Assembly: GCA_000226015.1 (NCBI GenBank)
Contig: JH153549.1
Coordinates: 35,902 to 99,901 of the forward strand
Reading direction: 5' to 3'
DNA: 64,000 bases
DNA from: Mnemiopsis leidyi
Taxonomy: Eukaryota; Ctenophora; Tentaculata; Lobata; Bolinopsidae
Part shown: one piece after another, positions 50,201 to 61,280 of the stretch
Layout of the letters: every line of letters starts with the position of its first letter
Position numbering within the stretch: the stretch's first letter is position 1
Program-made: the position numbers and the translations under genes
The notes under the pieces: generated by a model
The model's input: only the letters and a program-made list of their open reading frames with translations
The model's database searches: none
Told to the model about the DNA's origin: nothing

Positions 50201-53200
50201 CCTAAAAGTTGCTTTTCTCATCTGCTTTATAGTAGGGGAGTCGTGAAAGTTAGTTTTTTAGGTACATTACATATTGTTATCCTTGTTTTCCTCATATTGG
50301 CGAATCAACAAGGCGGTAGTTGGTATAGCAGGTCACATACAGTTTTTGCGGTCAGTGGATAGTGTCATCCTTTTATGGTCATCAAAGGTCCGAAGACAGT
50401 TGCCCAATCAAGATGTGAGATGATGCACTAGACCTCTGAGTTTGACAGACGTTTTATCAAAATTACGTAATGTTGGGTGGTTGAGGAGTTATTGCTTAGA
50501 CGCGCTACCATTTGTGGATATTTTCAGTCAAGAAATCTGATTGATCTCAGTTGGACTTTGGAGTGGTTTTGGTTAGTACGTTCCGCTGCAAAATTTCTAT
50601 TTTGTCAAGTTCGAACTTTGGAATCAAGCCTTTATTTAACTAAGCGTAAGAGGATCTGGAAAGTTTTAAAGATCACGTAAGGTAACTTACAGATATAACT
50701 GTAAGTTCTCTGGAATCAAGGAAAAAACTCACTTATTCCGATTTTTTCAAGCTTGTCGTCAAGATTCTTACATTCTTCGTCCCATTCCTGGGTCGAATGT
50801 AGGTCTTCGTTGTCATTCGACTGAAAAAGTAAAAAACGTCAATTAAGTGAATAAATATCTGTTACCTGGAAAAGCGGACCAGCTGAACTTAACTCAGCAT
50901 CCGATCGCGATTGTACAATTAGCAAACGAATAGGAGTGTGATATCGAAAATCATCACACAAGTGCCGAAGTAACAAGTGATTGTAATTTTCGATTCAACA
51001 CGACTTATGAAGTTGCTAATTGTATTAGCAACCGACATTAATACCTTAAATACTAACATGCTTAAGATCATTTTCATTTTCTAAAAGTTATAAGCTTTCA
51101 AACTCGTTGCACCCGTGTGCCCTGTAGTAATGTTCCACAAATTATCCGCAAATCTAAACTGCTCTTATTGATTGTTGATTTTATAAATCAGCACATGTTT
51201 TGCTACTGAGCCGCGCGAGTTGAATATTATTATTATCCATTATTATTCAACGGCAGTTGTAACCACGGAAGTACGGGAGGTTGCTAATACTTACGTGCAC
51301 AAAAATGTTCACCTTCATTTCCAAGTGATAATGTTGAATATGTTGTATGAACTTCAAGAGAACAAAGTGTATTGAAGGGGATCAAAACCAAAAATGATTT
51401 GGTGATTGTATGGACGCGGGAGTGTTGCGTTTTTGTTTCCAGCTGATAAGATATAAAACGCGACAATTGTCTTTGGCTATCACTGTTACGGCCGAGCAGA
51501 TATTATCATGACAATTTGTTTCACTAAAAATTTATAATAATGTCACTCGGTAATGTGAGACACGTCAAACGACCAACTTAAGCCATGCTGATACAGTCTG
51601 AAGTTTGAACCGTGTTTCTAGCGTTATAATAGCATTCTATCAATATACGTAAGTCAATTTTTATGCACGACTTATGTAATGGTCAGTGGTTACTTAATTT
51701 AAAATTATTTACTGTGGATTTCTTCTGGAAAGAAGGATGTAGGAACGAAACATGTTTTGATCAGACTATGCTGAATACAATAGCAAGAATAGGGAGGGGC
51801 CGGGAGTAAGTTCGGCTATTTGAACAAGGTCAGGGTGTAATGGTCATTCGGTCAGCGCCATAAACCCTTCCCCTAAAGGCTGTTAATGCTGCACATTTCA
51901 TAGATTTAGATGCTTCCCCGAACATGATAAAATTCGGAGTCAATCACTAAGCGTGATTTTTAAGTTATCTTAATATTTTAGGCGGTCGCGTTCTCAATCA
52001 GCCGTAAAAATCGAAATAATCGGTTTTACTTTTGGCTGAAAATAAGGTACCATGCTTCAAGAAGTTTCTGAAAATCCATGCAAACTGCCAAAAAGTACGT
52101 ATGGGTTCCCAAACAAATATGTTATCTGTAATTAGCAACCACAAATATTCAGAAATATTCCGGTTAAATTCAGGAATGCTCCGGCAAAGTTTTGCGGATC
52201 GCATCGGCACATAAGACTACAACATGTCTGTGCGCTTATCAGATAAGTCCAATATGCGTGTGATCTAAGGGACTGGGGGGGTTATTCAGGATTACTTCAA
52301 AAGAGCTTGCCAACCGTTAAACGTGACAGAAATTGGTAGATAACTCATAGTGACAGTTACCGGTGGAATTTAGTAAATATTCCAATAGCATGGCCGAATT
52401 AAAAGTATCCCTGAAGAGAAGCAAGATAAGGCCGGGTGACTGATCGGGCCGAGGCTGGCTACCAGAACCTTTCTAGACCCGACAGTAAACAGATAACGAG
52501 GAAGAACTCTGGGTCAGGTGATAGGACTTGGAGACTGTTTAGTGTTTGAGACTGTGAAATTGTAGTGCAGGGGACTATACAATTGTGAGGGTTTAGTAGT
52601 GTATAGTGATCATATTGTAGTGTGGTAGTAATCATATAGTAGTATGTAGTAATCATGTGTGGTAGTAACCCGCCTTTCCGCCTGTACAGGGGGTAGGCGG
52701 ACAGGCGGACACACTGCAACAATCTTATAGAATTAAACAGCGTGGTACAAGTAATAACATCCAATCCTTGTTGCTTAAAGTAGATACAACCCTTACAAAA
52801 TTCCTGAATCCTGGCCTAATGGCCAATTCTCTAAAAACTTTTTTAAAAACTACTAAAAGATACAAGATAACAATATGACATATAATTCTTGTCATTCTTT
52901 ATTACTAACACTGAGGATAATACATGGGTTGACTGTAGTGGGCGGGCCCTGACATCGTGCCCTGCAGCAGGGTGCAGCCTGCAACACCCCAGTAACGGTA
53001 AAATACAACGTAATTACGGAGATTGTGCAATGAAATGATCATTTGTTTTCTGGTTATTACATTACTCTGATGAGCATTACGGTGCGACCATGCTCAGCCG
53101 TTATTGGTCTATGTCAATAAGTACCGATTAGTTTCAATTCCAGTTTCTTAGTTTTGGTTTGTTACATTAAAACTAGCATTGGTTAAATTTGCAGTCCCCT

Positions 53201-56200
53201 ATTTTGACGTCTTATTGTTTAAGTAAATCTCTAGTATACTGGTAACACGCTTTAAGTGTCATGATAAGGATTCATCATGTCAGCTAGAGCCACAATCTCC
53301 AGCCGATCAAATTGATTGACGACTTTAATTAAAATTTCAAATAGAATTTTCCTTTACTTCAGTATCAGTCATAATACTTTTCCGCGTTCACATTAATTTT
53401 ACAATTGGGTGTTTGGTTTTGTAATGTTAAGTAAAGCAGAAAAAAAGAGATTCAAGCGTACTTAGTGTTTCAGAAATAGGCGGTTAGTTAAGCATCTTCG
53501 ATCAATAATCACATTGTATAAAATTTTTCAAACTAGGCCGCAAATTATTCAATATAATTGCTGCAGCGATCGTTTTGCTTTCTGGGTTGCCCCCTCATGG
53601 TAACGGGAATAAAAAATGTTGTATAGCATACTGCATACCTTGTCGATCTGACTTGAGGGCTCTGTAGTGATATGCTCCGATATATGTTCTGAAATCTGTT
53701 CCGATATCGGTGACGTCACGCGGTCTGGTGACGTAACGCGGTCTGGTGTTATAACGTGGTCCCTGGAAGACACGTGATCTGACTTGGTCACGTGCTCGCT
53801 TTCTGACGCGCTCGCTTCCTTGTACTGATGAGGCGGTGATAAAACCTGAAAGAGTGAACGATCGATTGAAAATATTTAGCCCAAGTTAACTATTTAAATA
53901 ATGGCCCAGTCAAAGAAAAGGCCTGAATTGGTTTCTAAGATATATTTTAGGGCATAGGTGCATGGTAGGACGATTTCAATAATTTCGGCCAACAGTATTT
54001 TTCGGTTGGAGGATATTTTTGGGGCCATCCAATTTTTTCATTTGATCGAAACATCAATTACTTACCGAAACAGCAGTTTCTAGCCGAAAAATCAAATCAA
54101 TATGTAGACTTAAACGTCAGTTTTTAACACACTCATCATTTTCTAACCAAAACATCAGTTTCTTACAGAAACATCGAATCAGATTCTCCTTTTCTAGACG
54201 GAAAAAATTAGTTCTCAACCGCAAAATAACGTCCAAATTCCAATTCTGAACGAAAGCGATAGTTTTAACCGAAAAACTTGGAATCGCAAGATATTGAATT
54301 TGAATTTCGTTGTCAAAAGAATTTCGGTAAGAACGATTTTTAATTAAAGTAGAAATCCTACCGCCATTAAACATTTTTGGCAGATTTTTAAGGGCAACCA
54401 AAAAATAGGGGGCACTTCTGAACAAGGCCTAGAAATATTCCTCATTTTCCAGACTTACAATTTTTGTGTACTTCTGCAAAATACCTTCGCAAATCTGTAT
54501 ACAGTCAAATAAACACAAAACATTGTTAACATTAATTTCGGTTCAAATTTGCCTCATCTAGTTCAGATTTCCCCTGTATTGCCCCGACTAACCTACCATC
54601 TACACCCCTCATAATTTTGTCAGTGATAAACTTCTGAGAAACGGGGGTAGCACCGATACGATATCTTTGTTACTTTGTTTTTACTCGTCACCCGGGGGTT
54701 TTCCCAACATCACCTGATTATGTAGCCATACAGATGGTAGCCAAAACCCCAAAATTGACCTTAATGGAATGAAATTAGCTTGATTTCTTTCCATCCGGAA
54801 TGGTCTAAACTTTTTAGAATGGTCTATTTTAATGCCGAATTGTTTTTGGAATTTGGAGGCTAAAATCCCAAATTAGGGCCTTGGATTTCTTAAATCATAA
54901 TAGAAAGCTGCAACATAGCTAGTCCATGAAATCACAGTAAGGAATAATGGAATAATGAAAATAATGAAATGGAATAATGAAATGGAATAATGAAATGGAA
55001 TAATGGAATAATGGAATAATGGAATAATGAAAAATAATGAAAATAATGAAAATAATGAAAATAATTTTTTTGCTCAGTTCCTTGGTAGAATGGGCCAGAA
55101 ATTTTATTGATTTTCTCTATCAAATATTTTCATTTTTGTTGGAATACAAGAGTTATTGTGAGGACAAATATATAAATAAAAAGGATTTAATGGGTTAAAG
55201 TCGATTTAAGTCATTGTTTACAGGGGCGGGGGACAAAAAATATCTCGCAGGACAGTCCAAAAATTTTTCATTTGTTCATCTCTGAAGGTACAGATCATCA
55301 GCTGTCAATTTTTCTTTATTCACTTTATCCATTAAAATCAAATTAACCACTTAAATTTACAACATTTTTTAGGAACTCTATTTTTTGTCCGATTTGGCGA
55401 AAATTCACTTTTTGCAAAAAAAAACCTTTATAAAGGTCTTATTATATTTTTGGAATATTTAGATTTTTACATCAATTGACGAACTGGCATAAAAATGTTA
55501 AAAAGTTATTTTTGCCCAAGATTGTGTCTAATTTGTGAATAAATCGACTCAGTTGAGCAAATTAATCCTTCAATACATCCTATAAACCGAAATTCAGAAT
55601 TTTAAATGACATTTGCTTAAAGCGCAGGACAGGCAATATCTCACGGGACATATCAAAATTTGTCCGGTATATGAAAAGTTCCAAAAAATCGCCGAAAATT
55701 TGTTTTGTGTAGCCCACACCAGTATTAATCAATATTTGGGTACAAAGTGCCATGTAAAAATTTGTTATAAAAATTTTTCTACGAAGCGCAGGACAAATGT
55801 CCATCTCGCGCCTCATTGTATGCCTTACGGAAATTGCCATAACCTTTTTGTGTGATTAAACTCTTGTGAAGGTCCTATAGTCCTCTGAAGATAATCGATA
55901 GATGAACATGTTAAAAATGTTCATCAAATATTCGACATAAGTAAGATCCTCTTAAAGGGGGACCAAGTTAACATTAAATTTCGCCAAATTTTCGTGGGAC
56001 AGTCCTGTTATTCAGATATTTGCTAACGGAATATTTCGTCCAGGATTAGGCCCTTTTATAAGTTTCAACCCTTGACTTTCACATAAAATCGATTTTAGAA
56101 ATAATAATGGTATCTTCCACTTCTTAATTCTTATCAAACGGGGGAAACTTTTGGCATAGGACGGTTTTTTGGCCATTTTTGAGCAAAATTTCAACTCTTT

Positions 56201-56671
56201 CTGAAACGGTTTTTTGCATTATTGCAAAAGAATATAATTTCCATCAATTTTTTCAAAATATCTCTGGCATCAAAGTTGGCTACCATTTTTAGCCCTGTTT
56301 TAAACCTAGTCACCTAAACTTCACCTGTTTTTACTCGTTGCCTGGGTGTTGTTCTCTACATCACCTGAACTTCACCTGTTTTTACTCGTTACCTGGGTGT
56401 TGTTCTCTACATCACCTGAACTTCACCTGTTTTTACTCGTTACCTGGGTGTTGTTCTCTACATCACCTGAACTTCCCCTGTTTTTACTCGTTACCTGGGT
56501 GTTGTTGTTGGCGTAGCGGTTCACCATATCATCTATCGGTTTCCTGTTGCTAAGAAAGTCCATGCTATCGTTGATGGGATCCTCTGCCATGCTGGAAGGG
56601 TTAGATCCACGGGTGTTGCTGGAGGTTGTATCTTTTCTGTTCAGGTGAACGTTGTGCCCACCAGTACAACG
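38296..56671 (-). CDS. Unrecognised acidic, Ser/Thr-rich protein, 3' part of the gene
   Basis: Exons with good splice sites, reading leftward: 56495-56671 (59 codons), 53639-53845 (69 codons), 50733-50820 (exit phase 1), 38943-39073 (entry phase 1) and 38296-38385 (VAEESMFTSDHTISVDSIGD..., TAA stop). 48876-49091 may be a further or alternative exon. No domain is recognised. The sequence looks disordered: many Asp, Glu, Ser and Thr, with an internal repeat in exon 53639-53845 (ITPDRVTSPDRVTSP, then EQISEHISEHI). The first exon or exons are not found. The exons are small, far apart and separated by repeat-rich introns, one of which holds the 41.8-45.0 kb fold-back duplication. An adaptor or scaffold role is only a guess. 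Membership of all exons in one gene rests on strand, order, phase and composition. Confidence 0.55.
39074..41795. other. Intron of the acidic-protein gene; nothing further recognised
   Basis: No exon seen. A short TG microsatellite with two copies of TGTTACACTGTTACAGCCTA lies at about 41052-41121. Confidence 0.4.
41796..42180 (+). repeat. 39-bp minisatellite, left arm of a fold-back pair
   Basis: About ten units contain CACGTGCACAGTTACTACTT followed by GACCAGGTACATTTTAA. Unit length is 39 bases (starts at 41881, 41920 and 41959). The same unit recurs in the opposite orientation at 43336-43545, so the two arrays are inverted repeats around a 1.1-kb centre. Confidence 0.92.
42230..43335. repeat. 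Segmental duplication, copy 1 (about 1.1 kb)
   Basis: Nearly the same sequence recurs at about 43900-45006, with scattered substitutions and small indels. Shared landmarks include TCCCAGCTACTGGACACTA, a GA microsatellite, and a CACGTG plus two ATTGG boxes (42901-42951; copy 2 at 44541-44591). The short open frames conserved in both copies lack ATG starts where needed, so I do not call them genes. Confidence 0.92.
42899..42970. promoter_or_regulatory. E-box/CCAAT module, duplicated
   Basis: TCACGTGACAG, ATTGG, ATTGG and CACATG lie within 70 bases. The same order occurs at 44539-44610, and a diverged copy (TTTCTCTA, ATTGG, then GTCACGTGAC) at 47005-47056. The conserved spacing suggests an old promoter-like segment or repeated-element part; no transcript is assigned. 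Confidence 0.4.
43336..43545 (-). repeat. 39-bp minisatellite, right arm (inverted)
   Basis: About five units of the reverse complement of the 41796-42180 array. The last unit runs into a forward half-unit at 43545, forming a long palindrome. Confidence 0.9.
43522..43577. repeat. 55-bp near-perfect palindrome at the array junction
   Basis: TTAAAATGTACCTGGT, one A, then ACCAGGTACATTTTAA is perfect over 33 bases. It extends outward to GTGCACGTG/CACGTGCAC with one mismatch per arm. It marks the point where an inverted and a direct copy of the minisatellite meet. Confidence 0.9.
43900..45006. repeat. Segmental duplication, copy 2
   Basis: The partner of 42230-43335. The piece just before it (43545-43625) also repeats 42155-42235: CTCGCACCAAGTTAC then AAGGATCTGAGTATCT. 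The duplicated module therefore includes an end of the minisatellite. Confidence 0.92.
45622..45733 (+). CDS. First coding exon of an unrecognised plus-strand gene
   Basis: In-frame ATGs at 45622, 45634 and 45643 open a short basic peptide (NRKVVSYAPARWEHSNQRR, then NSPEEIAGWE) that ends in phase 1 at GGGAAG|gtgggtg. GC content and codon choice rise sharply over the flanks. A possible acceptor precedes it (ACCGTCAG|GATC). No later exon was identified; they would lie to the right, overlapping the acidic-protein gene on the other strand. The exon's last 16 bases and donor are repeated in the array that follows. Confidence 0.45.
45718..46016 (+). repeat. About 80-bp array copying an exon end and splice donor
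   Basis: Four units begin TAGCTGGTTGGGAAGGTGGG and continue with a GATTTTAAATTCA...TATAACTGAGAGATTTATAG segment. The unit head equals the last exon bases and donor of 45622-45733. The donor is intact again at 45813 and, with one change (gtggat), at 45953. The third unit (about 45874) has lost the exon part. One N is at 45761. Confidence 0.88.
46017..48482. other. Intronic or intergenic stretch, no gene recognised
   Basis: Contains GATA/GGAT microsatellite 47193-47333 and a diverged E-box/CCAAT module at about 47005-47056. No supported exon. Confidence 0.4.
47193..47333. repeat. TAGA/TGGA microsatellite
   Basis: Imperfect four-base units (ATAGATAG, GATGGATA). Apparent open frames over it are low-complexity artefacts. 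Confidence 0.9.
48483..48584. repeat. Three perfect 34-bp tandem units
   Basis: CTAAGGAGAAGCGATGGGAA plus TATTTCCCTAGCAA occurs at 48483, 48517 and 48551 without a difference, so the expansion is recent. Each unit has a GGGAATATTTCCC palindrome. Confidence 0.95.
48876..49091 (-). CDS. Candidate exon, possibly of the acidic-protein gene
   Basis: Bounded by TTTAATAG and AATGAG|gtgata. The frame is open for 72 codons with a protein-like composition (SLSGTDLALSPAVSLSAISY, then ARSKGSSLLKISDELKRKF). With acceptor 49091 it enters in phase 0. An alternative AG five bases further (GGAAG|ATGC) enters in phase 1, matching exon 50733-50820, but its phase-0 exit does not fit 38943-39073. It may be alternatively spliced, or belong to another gene. 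Confidence 0.4.
49092..50732. other. Intron with an assembly gap (23 N at 49845-49867)
   Basis: No exon recognised. The gap may hide sequence. Confidence 0.5.
50821..53638. other. Intron of the acidic-protein gene
   Basis: No exon recognised. At 51185-51297 there is a repeat copy also found at 63770-63805, interrupted here by a hairpin-forming insert. At 52610-52670 there are repeated GTAGTAATCAT words. Confidence 0.4.
53846..56340. other. Intron of the acidic-protein gene
   Basis: No exon recognised. Contains (GGAATAATGAAAT)n simple repeats at 54938-55065 and, at 54679-54722, a diverged copy of the 51-bp donor repeat (TTTTTACTCGTCACCCGGGG). Confidence 0.4.
56341..56494 (-). repeat. 51-bp array of duplicated splice donors
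   Basis: Directly after exon 56495-56671, the exon end and donor (AACACCCAG|gtaacgag) is repeated every 51 bases, giving CAG|gtaacg sites after 56495, 56444, 56393 and 56342 (the outermost has gcaacg). Use of the second donor would add 17 in-frame residues (VTSKNRGSSGDVENNTQ). The next unit carries an in-frame TGA. Each unit has two further CAG|gtga donor-like sites. Confidence 0.9.
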
Positions 56672-56682
56672 CTGAAATAACC

Positions 56683-57028
56683 GGATTAAGAATGTTTTAT
56701 AGAGGATTTGTCTCTATTTTATAGAGGATTTGTCTCTATTTTGTAGGATTAAGAATGTTTATAGAGGATTTGTCTCTATTTGTAGGTTTAAGAATGTTTT
56801 ATAGAGGATTTGTCTCTATTTGTAGGTTTAAGAATGTTTTATAGAGGAGTTTGTCTCTATTTGTAGGTTTAAGAATGTTTTATAGAGGATTTGTCTCTAT
56901 TTGTAGGTTTAAGAATGTTTTATAGAGGATTTGTCTCTATTTGTAGGTTTAAGAATGTTTATAGAGGATTTGTCTCTATTTGTAGGTTTAAGAATGTTTA
57001 TAGAGGAGTTGTCTCTATTTTGTAGGTC
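56683..57028 (-). repeat. About 40-bp minisatellite abutting a splice acceptor
   Basis: About nine units of TTTAAGAATGTTTTATAGAG plus GATTTGTCTCTATTTGTAGG (plus strand) start 12 bases upstream of the acceptor of exon 56495-56671. The exon is thus flanked by tandem arrays on both sides. Confidence 0.92.
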
Positions 57029-60000
57029 TACGTCAGGGCAAGTATTCCTGACAATAGTTTGGTGACAAATATGAATCGTTATCAAGATGAGCCATGTAAT
57101 ACGTAGTCATGGTTCCTATAGTTCCGCAATAGAAGCTAAACTCTATTTACTTTTTGCGTTAAGTTCGTGGAAATTCATCAATCAAATATGATACTTATTT
57201 CACTGACACTTATTTCAGACTGAAACTAAGTATCTGAACAAAAAGAAACTTTTTTAATGAGTGATTATTAAAGAAATTTGGCGGACTTAACTAAGGTACA
57301 GAGAAAGAGTCCAACCAAAATATCCAATCCCGATTAAATGTAAAATTGACATGAAAAGTCCACTAACCACTTGAGTGCATTTTTAAGTTTAGGCCCTTTA
57401 TTACCATGAAAAAGGTTTTATTGTCAATATTTGCCTAAAAAATCTAAAAGCTAGCGCTTATCCATTTGTTTAGTGGACCGTCAAAATTTGACCTATTGGC
57501 CTCATGATACAAGGCCAAAGTTCCATGAACCATAGAATAATCTGATTGGGGTGAAAATGGGAAGGTACAGCACGAGAAAGGCCAGCATTCTAATACATTT
57601 ATCTTCACATCACGTTGCTGTTGTCCAAGGAAACCAAAAAGCTTTCAACCTGTATGATCTCAACGTCATCTATTCAACGTGACTCCTAAAAGCTCTCATA
57701 TGAGAAAGAGCTTCAACGTCGCCCAATACTGACGTCAAATATCTTTTCCAAATATCTTTTGCAGAAAACAGGCGCGGCACACAACATGTGCAGTTTAATT
57801 TGCAAAGATTTTTCCCATGGAAATTAGCTCTTACTCAAATTAGTGACAAGCGATCACGTTCAAAGTCTTCCCAATAATTAAGATATCGTCACTGCAACAT
57901 CATAGTAACTCTCAGACGAAATTTAAGCAGCTTGTTCCCCAGAGCCGCGGCACGAAATGTTCGTGCTTTTCATTTCTGCGAGCTGAGTTTTTTTCAGCGG
58001 CGAAAAATATTTGAACTTTAAACAAACTTTTAATTACATTTCTCGAACCTTAGATAATATCAATATAGGGAAATATCAATGCGACACGTATCTCTAATGT
58101 TGCTTTTTATGGTGTTCCCGAATATCAATAAGTCAGATTTATGTCGTTGGAGGAGGCTTAACTTTTATCGCAGAAAAAAACCGTACCCATAACCGATAAT
58201 TACTGATTTATTCTCGGTAAGCCATATTCATCTTATGACGCCAGAGCCATAGCCGTTAGCCGATAAGTGATATTTTAAGGTTAATTCAGTTACATACAAT
58301 ACGCATATTCATCGACTGAATCTCAAGGTTACATCGGGAAAAGAAGTTGAATACTTCCATACCTAAGATATTTTGCTGGGATTCACAAAATGACGTGAGC
58401 CGATAAGCGTAAATAAGACCACATTAAAATGGCTTCAATAGGATCCAACTAAAGCTTCCAATTTTCATCAAAGGGGCAAGCTCCGTTCATCATTTATACA
58501 GCACTTTTTACACGGTCGCTAGGAATGCCGAATTTTGGCGAGATTTGACAAGATTTAGTCTGGGGAGAAACAACAATCTGGCAGTTTAAACTACATTCTG
58601 TAAATCATTTCCACGGAACGTATGATAAAAAGAACCAATTGCGTTTGATTAGATTATCTTATTAGAACCCCGAATTTGATTCGATAGAAGGAGTCTGACG
58701 ACGCATCGCGCGTGCCTATTTAAGCCCTTCACATTATCCCAGGATCACATAGTTTCAGGTTGCTCCTAAAAGACACGGCTCACCTGATTCCTTATCCCGT
58801 TTCAAAAAGGCGTTCTCACAACCTGCAAAGTGACAGGACCTTGGCAAAACTTAATTTCTCCCCACCTTCTCATGAGTTCACATTCAAACTTTTCCGCAGG
58901 ATTCCAAATTTGTCTATTAGTTTTAAATGAGGATGGATTAAGATACAATTCCGCTTGAATATATTCTATTTCGCCTTCATTTCATACGCTGAAATTATAT
59001 GATAGAAATGTTTATCCTTTCTAAGATCAGTTTTTTGGTATATGTCCTTGAGGAACAAACACAGAATGAAAGGTGAAACTTTTGAACAAGAGTTCGAACC
59101 TATCCTTCCTATCCGATCATTAGCAACTTGGGTTTAAATCAATCGATATGGCAACTCATAGTATCATTCATTCCGATCCTAAAGAAATATTTGATTATGC
59201 AATGAAACTCTACAAAGGTCCATTGAGCGTCGTCATAAGGACATCGCAGATCAGGCTCAAGTTAGGTTACATAGTGGATAACGAAAGGGTCGAGCCGATC
59301 TAATTTAGGTATTTCTGGAGGATATCCCGGTTAACTCTAAAGTTGTAACCTCCAACTTTCCTTACCGCGGTTTTATTTTCCTTTTTCTTATTTCCCATTT
59401 TTTGATTTTCCAGTTAACTTTAGATCCAACTTTTACCAAGTTTTACTGCTTTTTTCTTATTTACCGGTTTTTGTCAGGTTGAAACCTTCAACATTTGCCC
59501 TGCTTTCACGCCTTTTTTTATTTCACTCGTGTTTCGTATATGAAGAAAATATTATCTTCTGGTGTTACAGTCCATTCTCATCTTAGATTTATATCATCAG
59601 GGTTTTTTTACGTCACTCGTTCACTGAAATTCATCGAAAAACGCCACCATATCTTCAGACCCCCTAAATTTTACATTAGCGGGAAGTTCAACTGCCGAGC
59701 TCCAAAACCGTGTTTATTATTTCATTCAATAAGTCATAGAAAAAACTTGATCAATTCAAACTATAGAAGTCGAAAACTCATCGAAACGAACGACCGTGAA
59801 TCACTGCAGCTCAAATAGCTAGTTTACAGCATATCCGATCTTACATAAAGGTGCGACACAAACAACAGAAAACTCGTCTACACAAAAAATGCACAATTCT
59901 GCGGAAACCTCGGGACCGCCTTCAAACCTGACACGGACCCGGTAAACTTTGTGTCCTGCGTCGCTGTTGTGCCTTATCTTGTAAATTAAACCTTCTCTTT

Positions 60001-60666
60001 TAGTAACCACGAACGGGACCACCAACTGTGGAACTTGCTTCCTACTTACATTAAATTATTTTTGGGGGCAGCGAAATTTCGGGACCGATGAGACAAGTTG
60101 TCCTTCTTTGGTAGAACAAGGACTCCACACACCAATTGCAGTACAATGAATTACAGTACAATTACCGTCGTAAACGCCAGACTTCGCCCCCGGCCTGTCT
60201 GTCAGCAATTCGGTAGAACCGAATATTTAGGTTTTAGGCTTCTGAGAATCCGCACAAGATTATCACAGTTTTATCTCAATTTGAGCGGGCTGATTGGGAG
60301 CCTTGTAGGTTTACTTTGCCGCTTAAAGACGTCGTGGTACAAAATTAGTATAACTTGTTTTATAGGTTGCCTTAGCTTTTGTATGGTAGTCGGTATAATA
60401 TAGGTGCCGAACAAATATTTGAAAAAATGCGCGTGCGGCTTTTTTTCTTGTCGTACCTTTATTTTTCTAAGAATCGTTATCTACGTTCACGGTCGAAATT
60501 TAAACCGGAATCACCCTGAAGAACTAATTTGGAAAATTTCGTCTACAATCGCCTAAAATTCCGACCAACCATAGAATTTCTATTTACCGACCATTCTTAC
60601 TCCGCAAACCAGTCGCTCTCTCCGAAAACTAACAACCATCACCTATCAGAAGGAAGCCGGAGCAAC
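57029..60666. other. 3.6-kb stretch without a recognised gene
   Basis: It should contain upstream exons of the acidic-protein gene and the promoter of the plus-strand gene at 60667, but I could not identify them. The open frames here lack splice and family support. Confidence 0.4.
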
Positions 60667-61280
60667 ATGTCGAACAACAGGAGTGAACTTATCGCCTACA
60701 TCAAGAGACTGGGGTACAGCGAGAAGATCGCGGAGGAGGTTCTCCGTCAGAGGGGAGACCGGATCAGCAAGTCGGAGCTCCTCAACTATGTCGTCATCGC
60801 AGCCTCTAAAAACAAGGTACTTTAACATTCCGCGTCCAATTTGGAGATTCAGATTTTGCTTTGCAGTTTAACTTGTGCGAGACTATTAATGTGTTTCTGT
60901 GAAAATAGGACCGAATTTTAAAGCTCCCGTTCACATTTTTGATAAGTCTGGTCTATGGTGCGCCATATACTAAATGCATACCGCAAAAGTGGTTTCAGCG
61001 TTTAAAGGAAAATAGGAAGAGATCTTTCATCATGTTTTTAGAAATCTTTAAAAATTTGGGCTCCGAAAACCCCGCATCCGAACCAGCGTTTTTCTTTTTC
61101 TGATCTATGGTTTGAGCTAGGGTAGGTAAGATGAAATAGATTTTCCCAACAATGTTGTTTCCTGCGCAGGACGTACGAACAAGGCCTAGTGCCGACTACC
61201 TCAACAACCAGGACAGCTTCAGAAAACCAGACGGTTCCACGCTGAGGAAGCCCCTGTGGAAGAGGAAGAACCACAAATGA
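60667..61280 (+). CDS. 86-residue protein with UBA-like segment
   Basis: Two exons, 60667-60816 (donor AACAAG|gtactt) and 61170-61280 (acceptor TGCGCAG, TGA stop), are in phase. ATG 60667 follows GGAGCAAC. Residues 5-45 (ELIAYIKRLGYSEKIAEEVL) look like a three-helix UBA/CUE-type fold: L-G-Y in the first loop, then amphipathic helices. Such folds bind ubiquitin or act as small docking modules. The tail is short and basic (KPLWKRKN). I do not recognise a named orthologue. It resembles the N-terminal helical region of some regulatory RNases but has no nuclease domain. Confidence 0.75.

Noticed and set aside
59819-60025. 68-codon minus frame with a CACAG before it
   Set aside because: No matching donor or partner exon, and an unusual composition; I could not support it.
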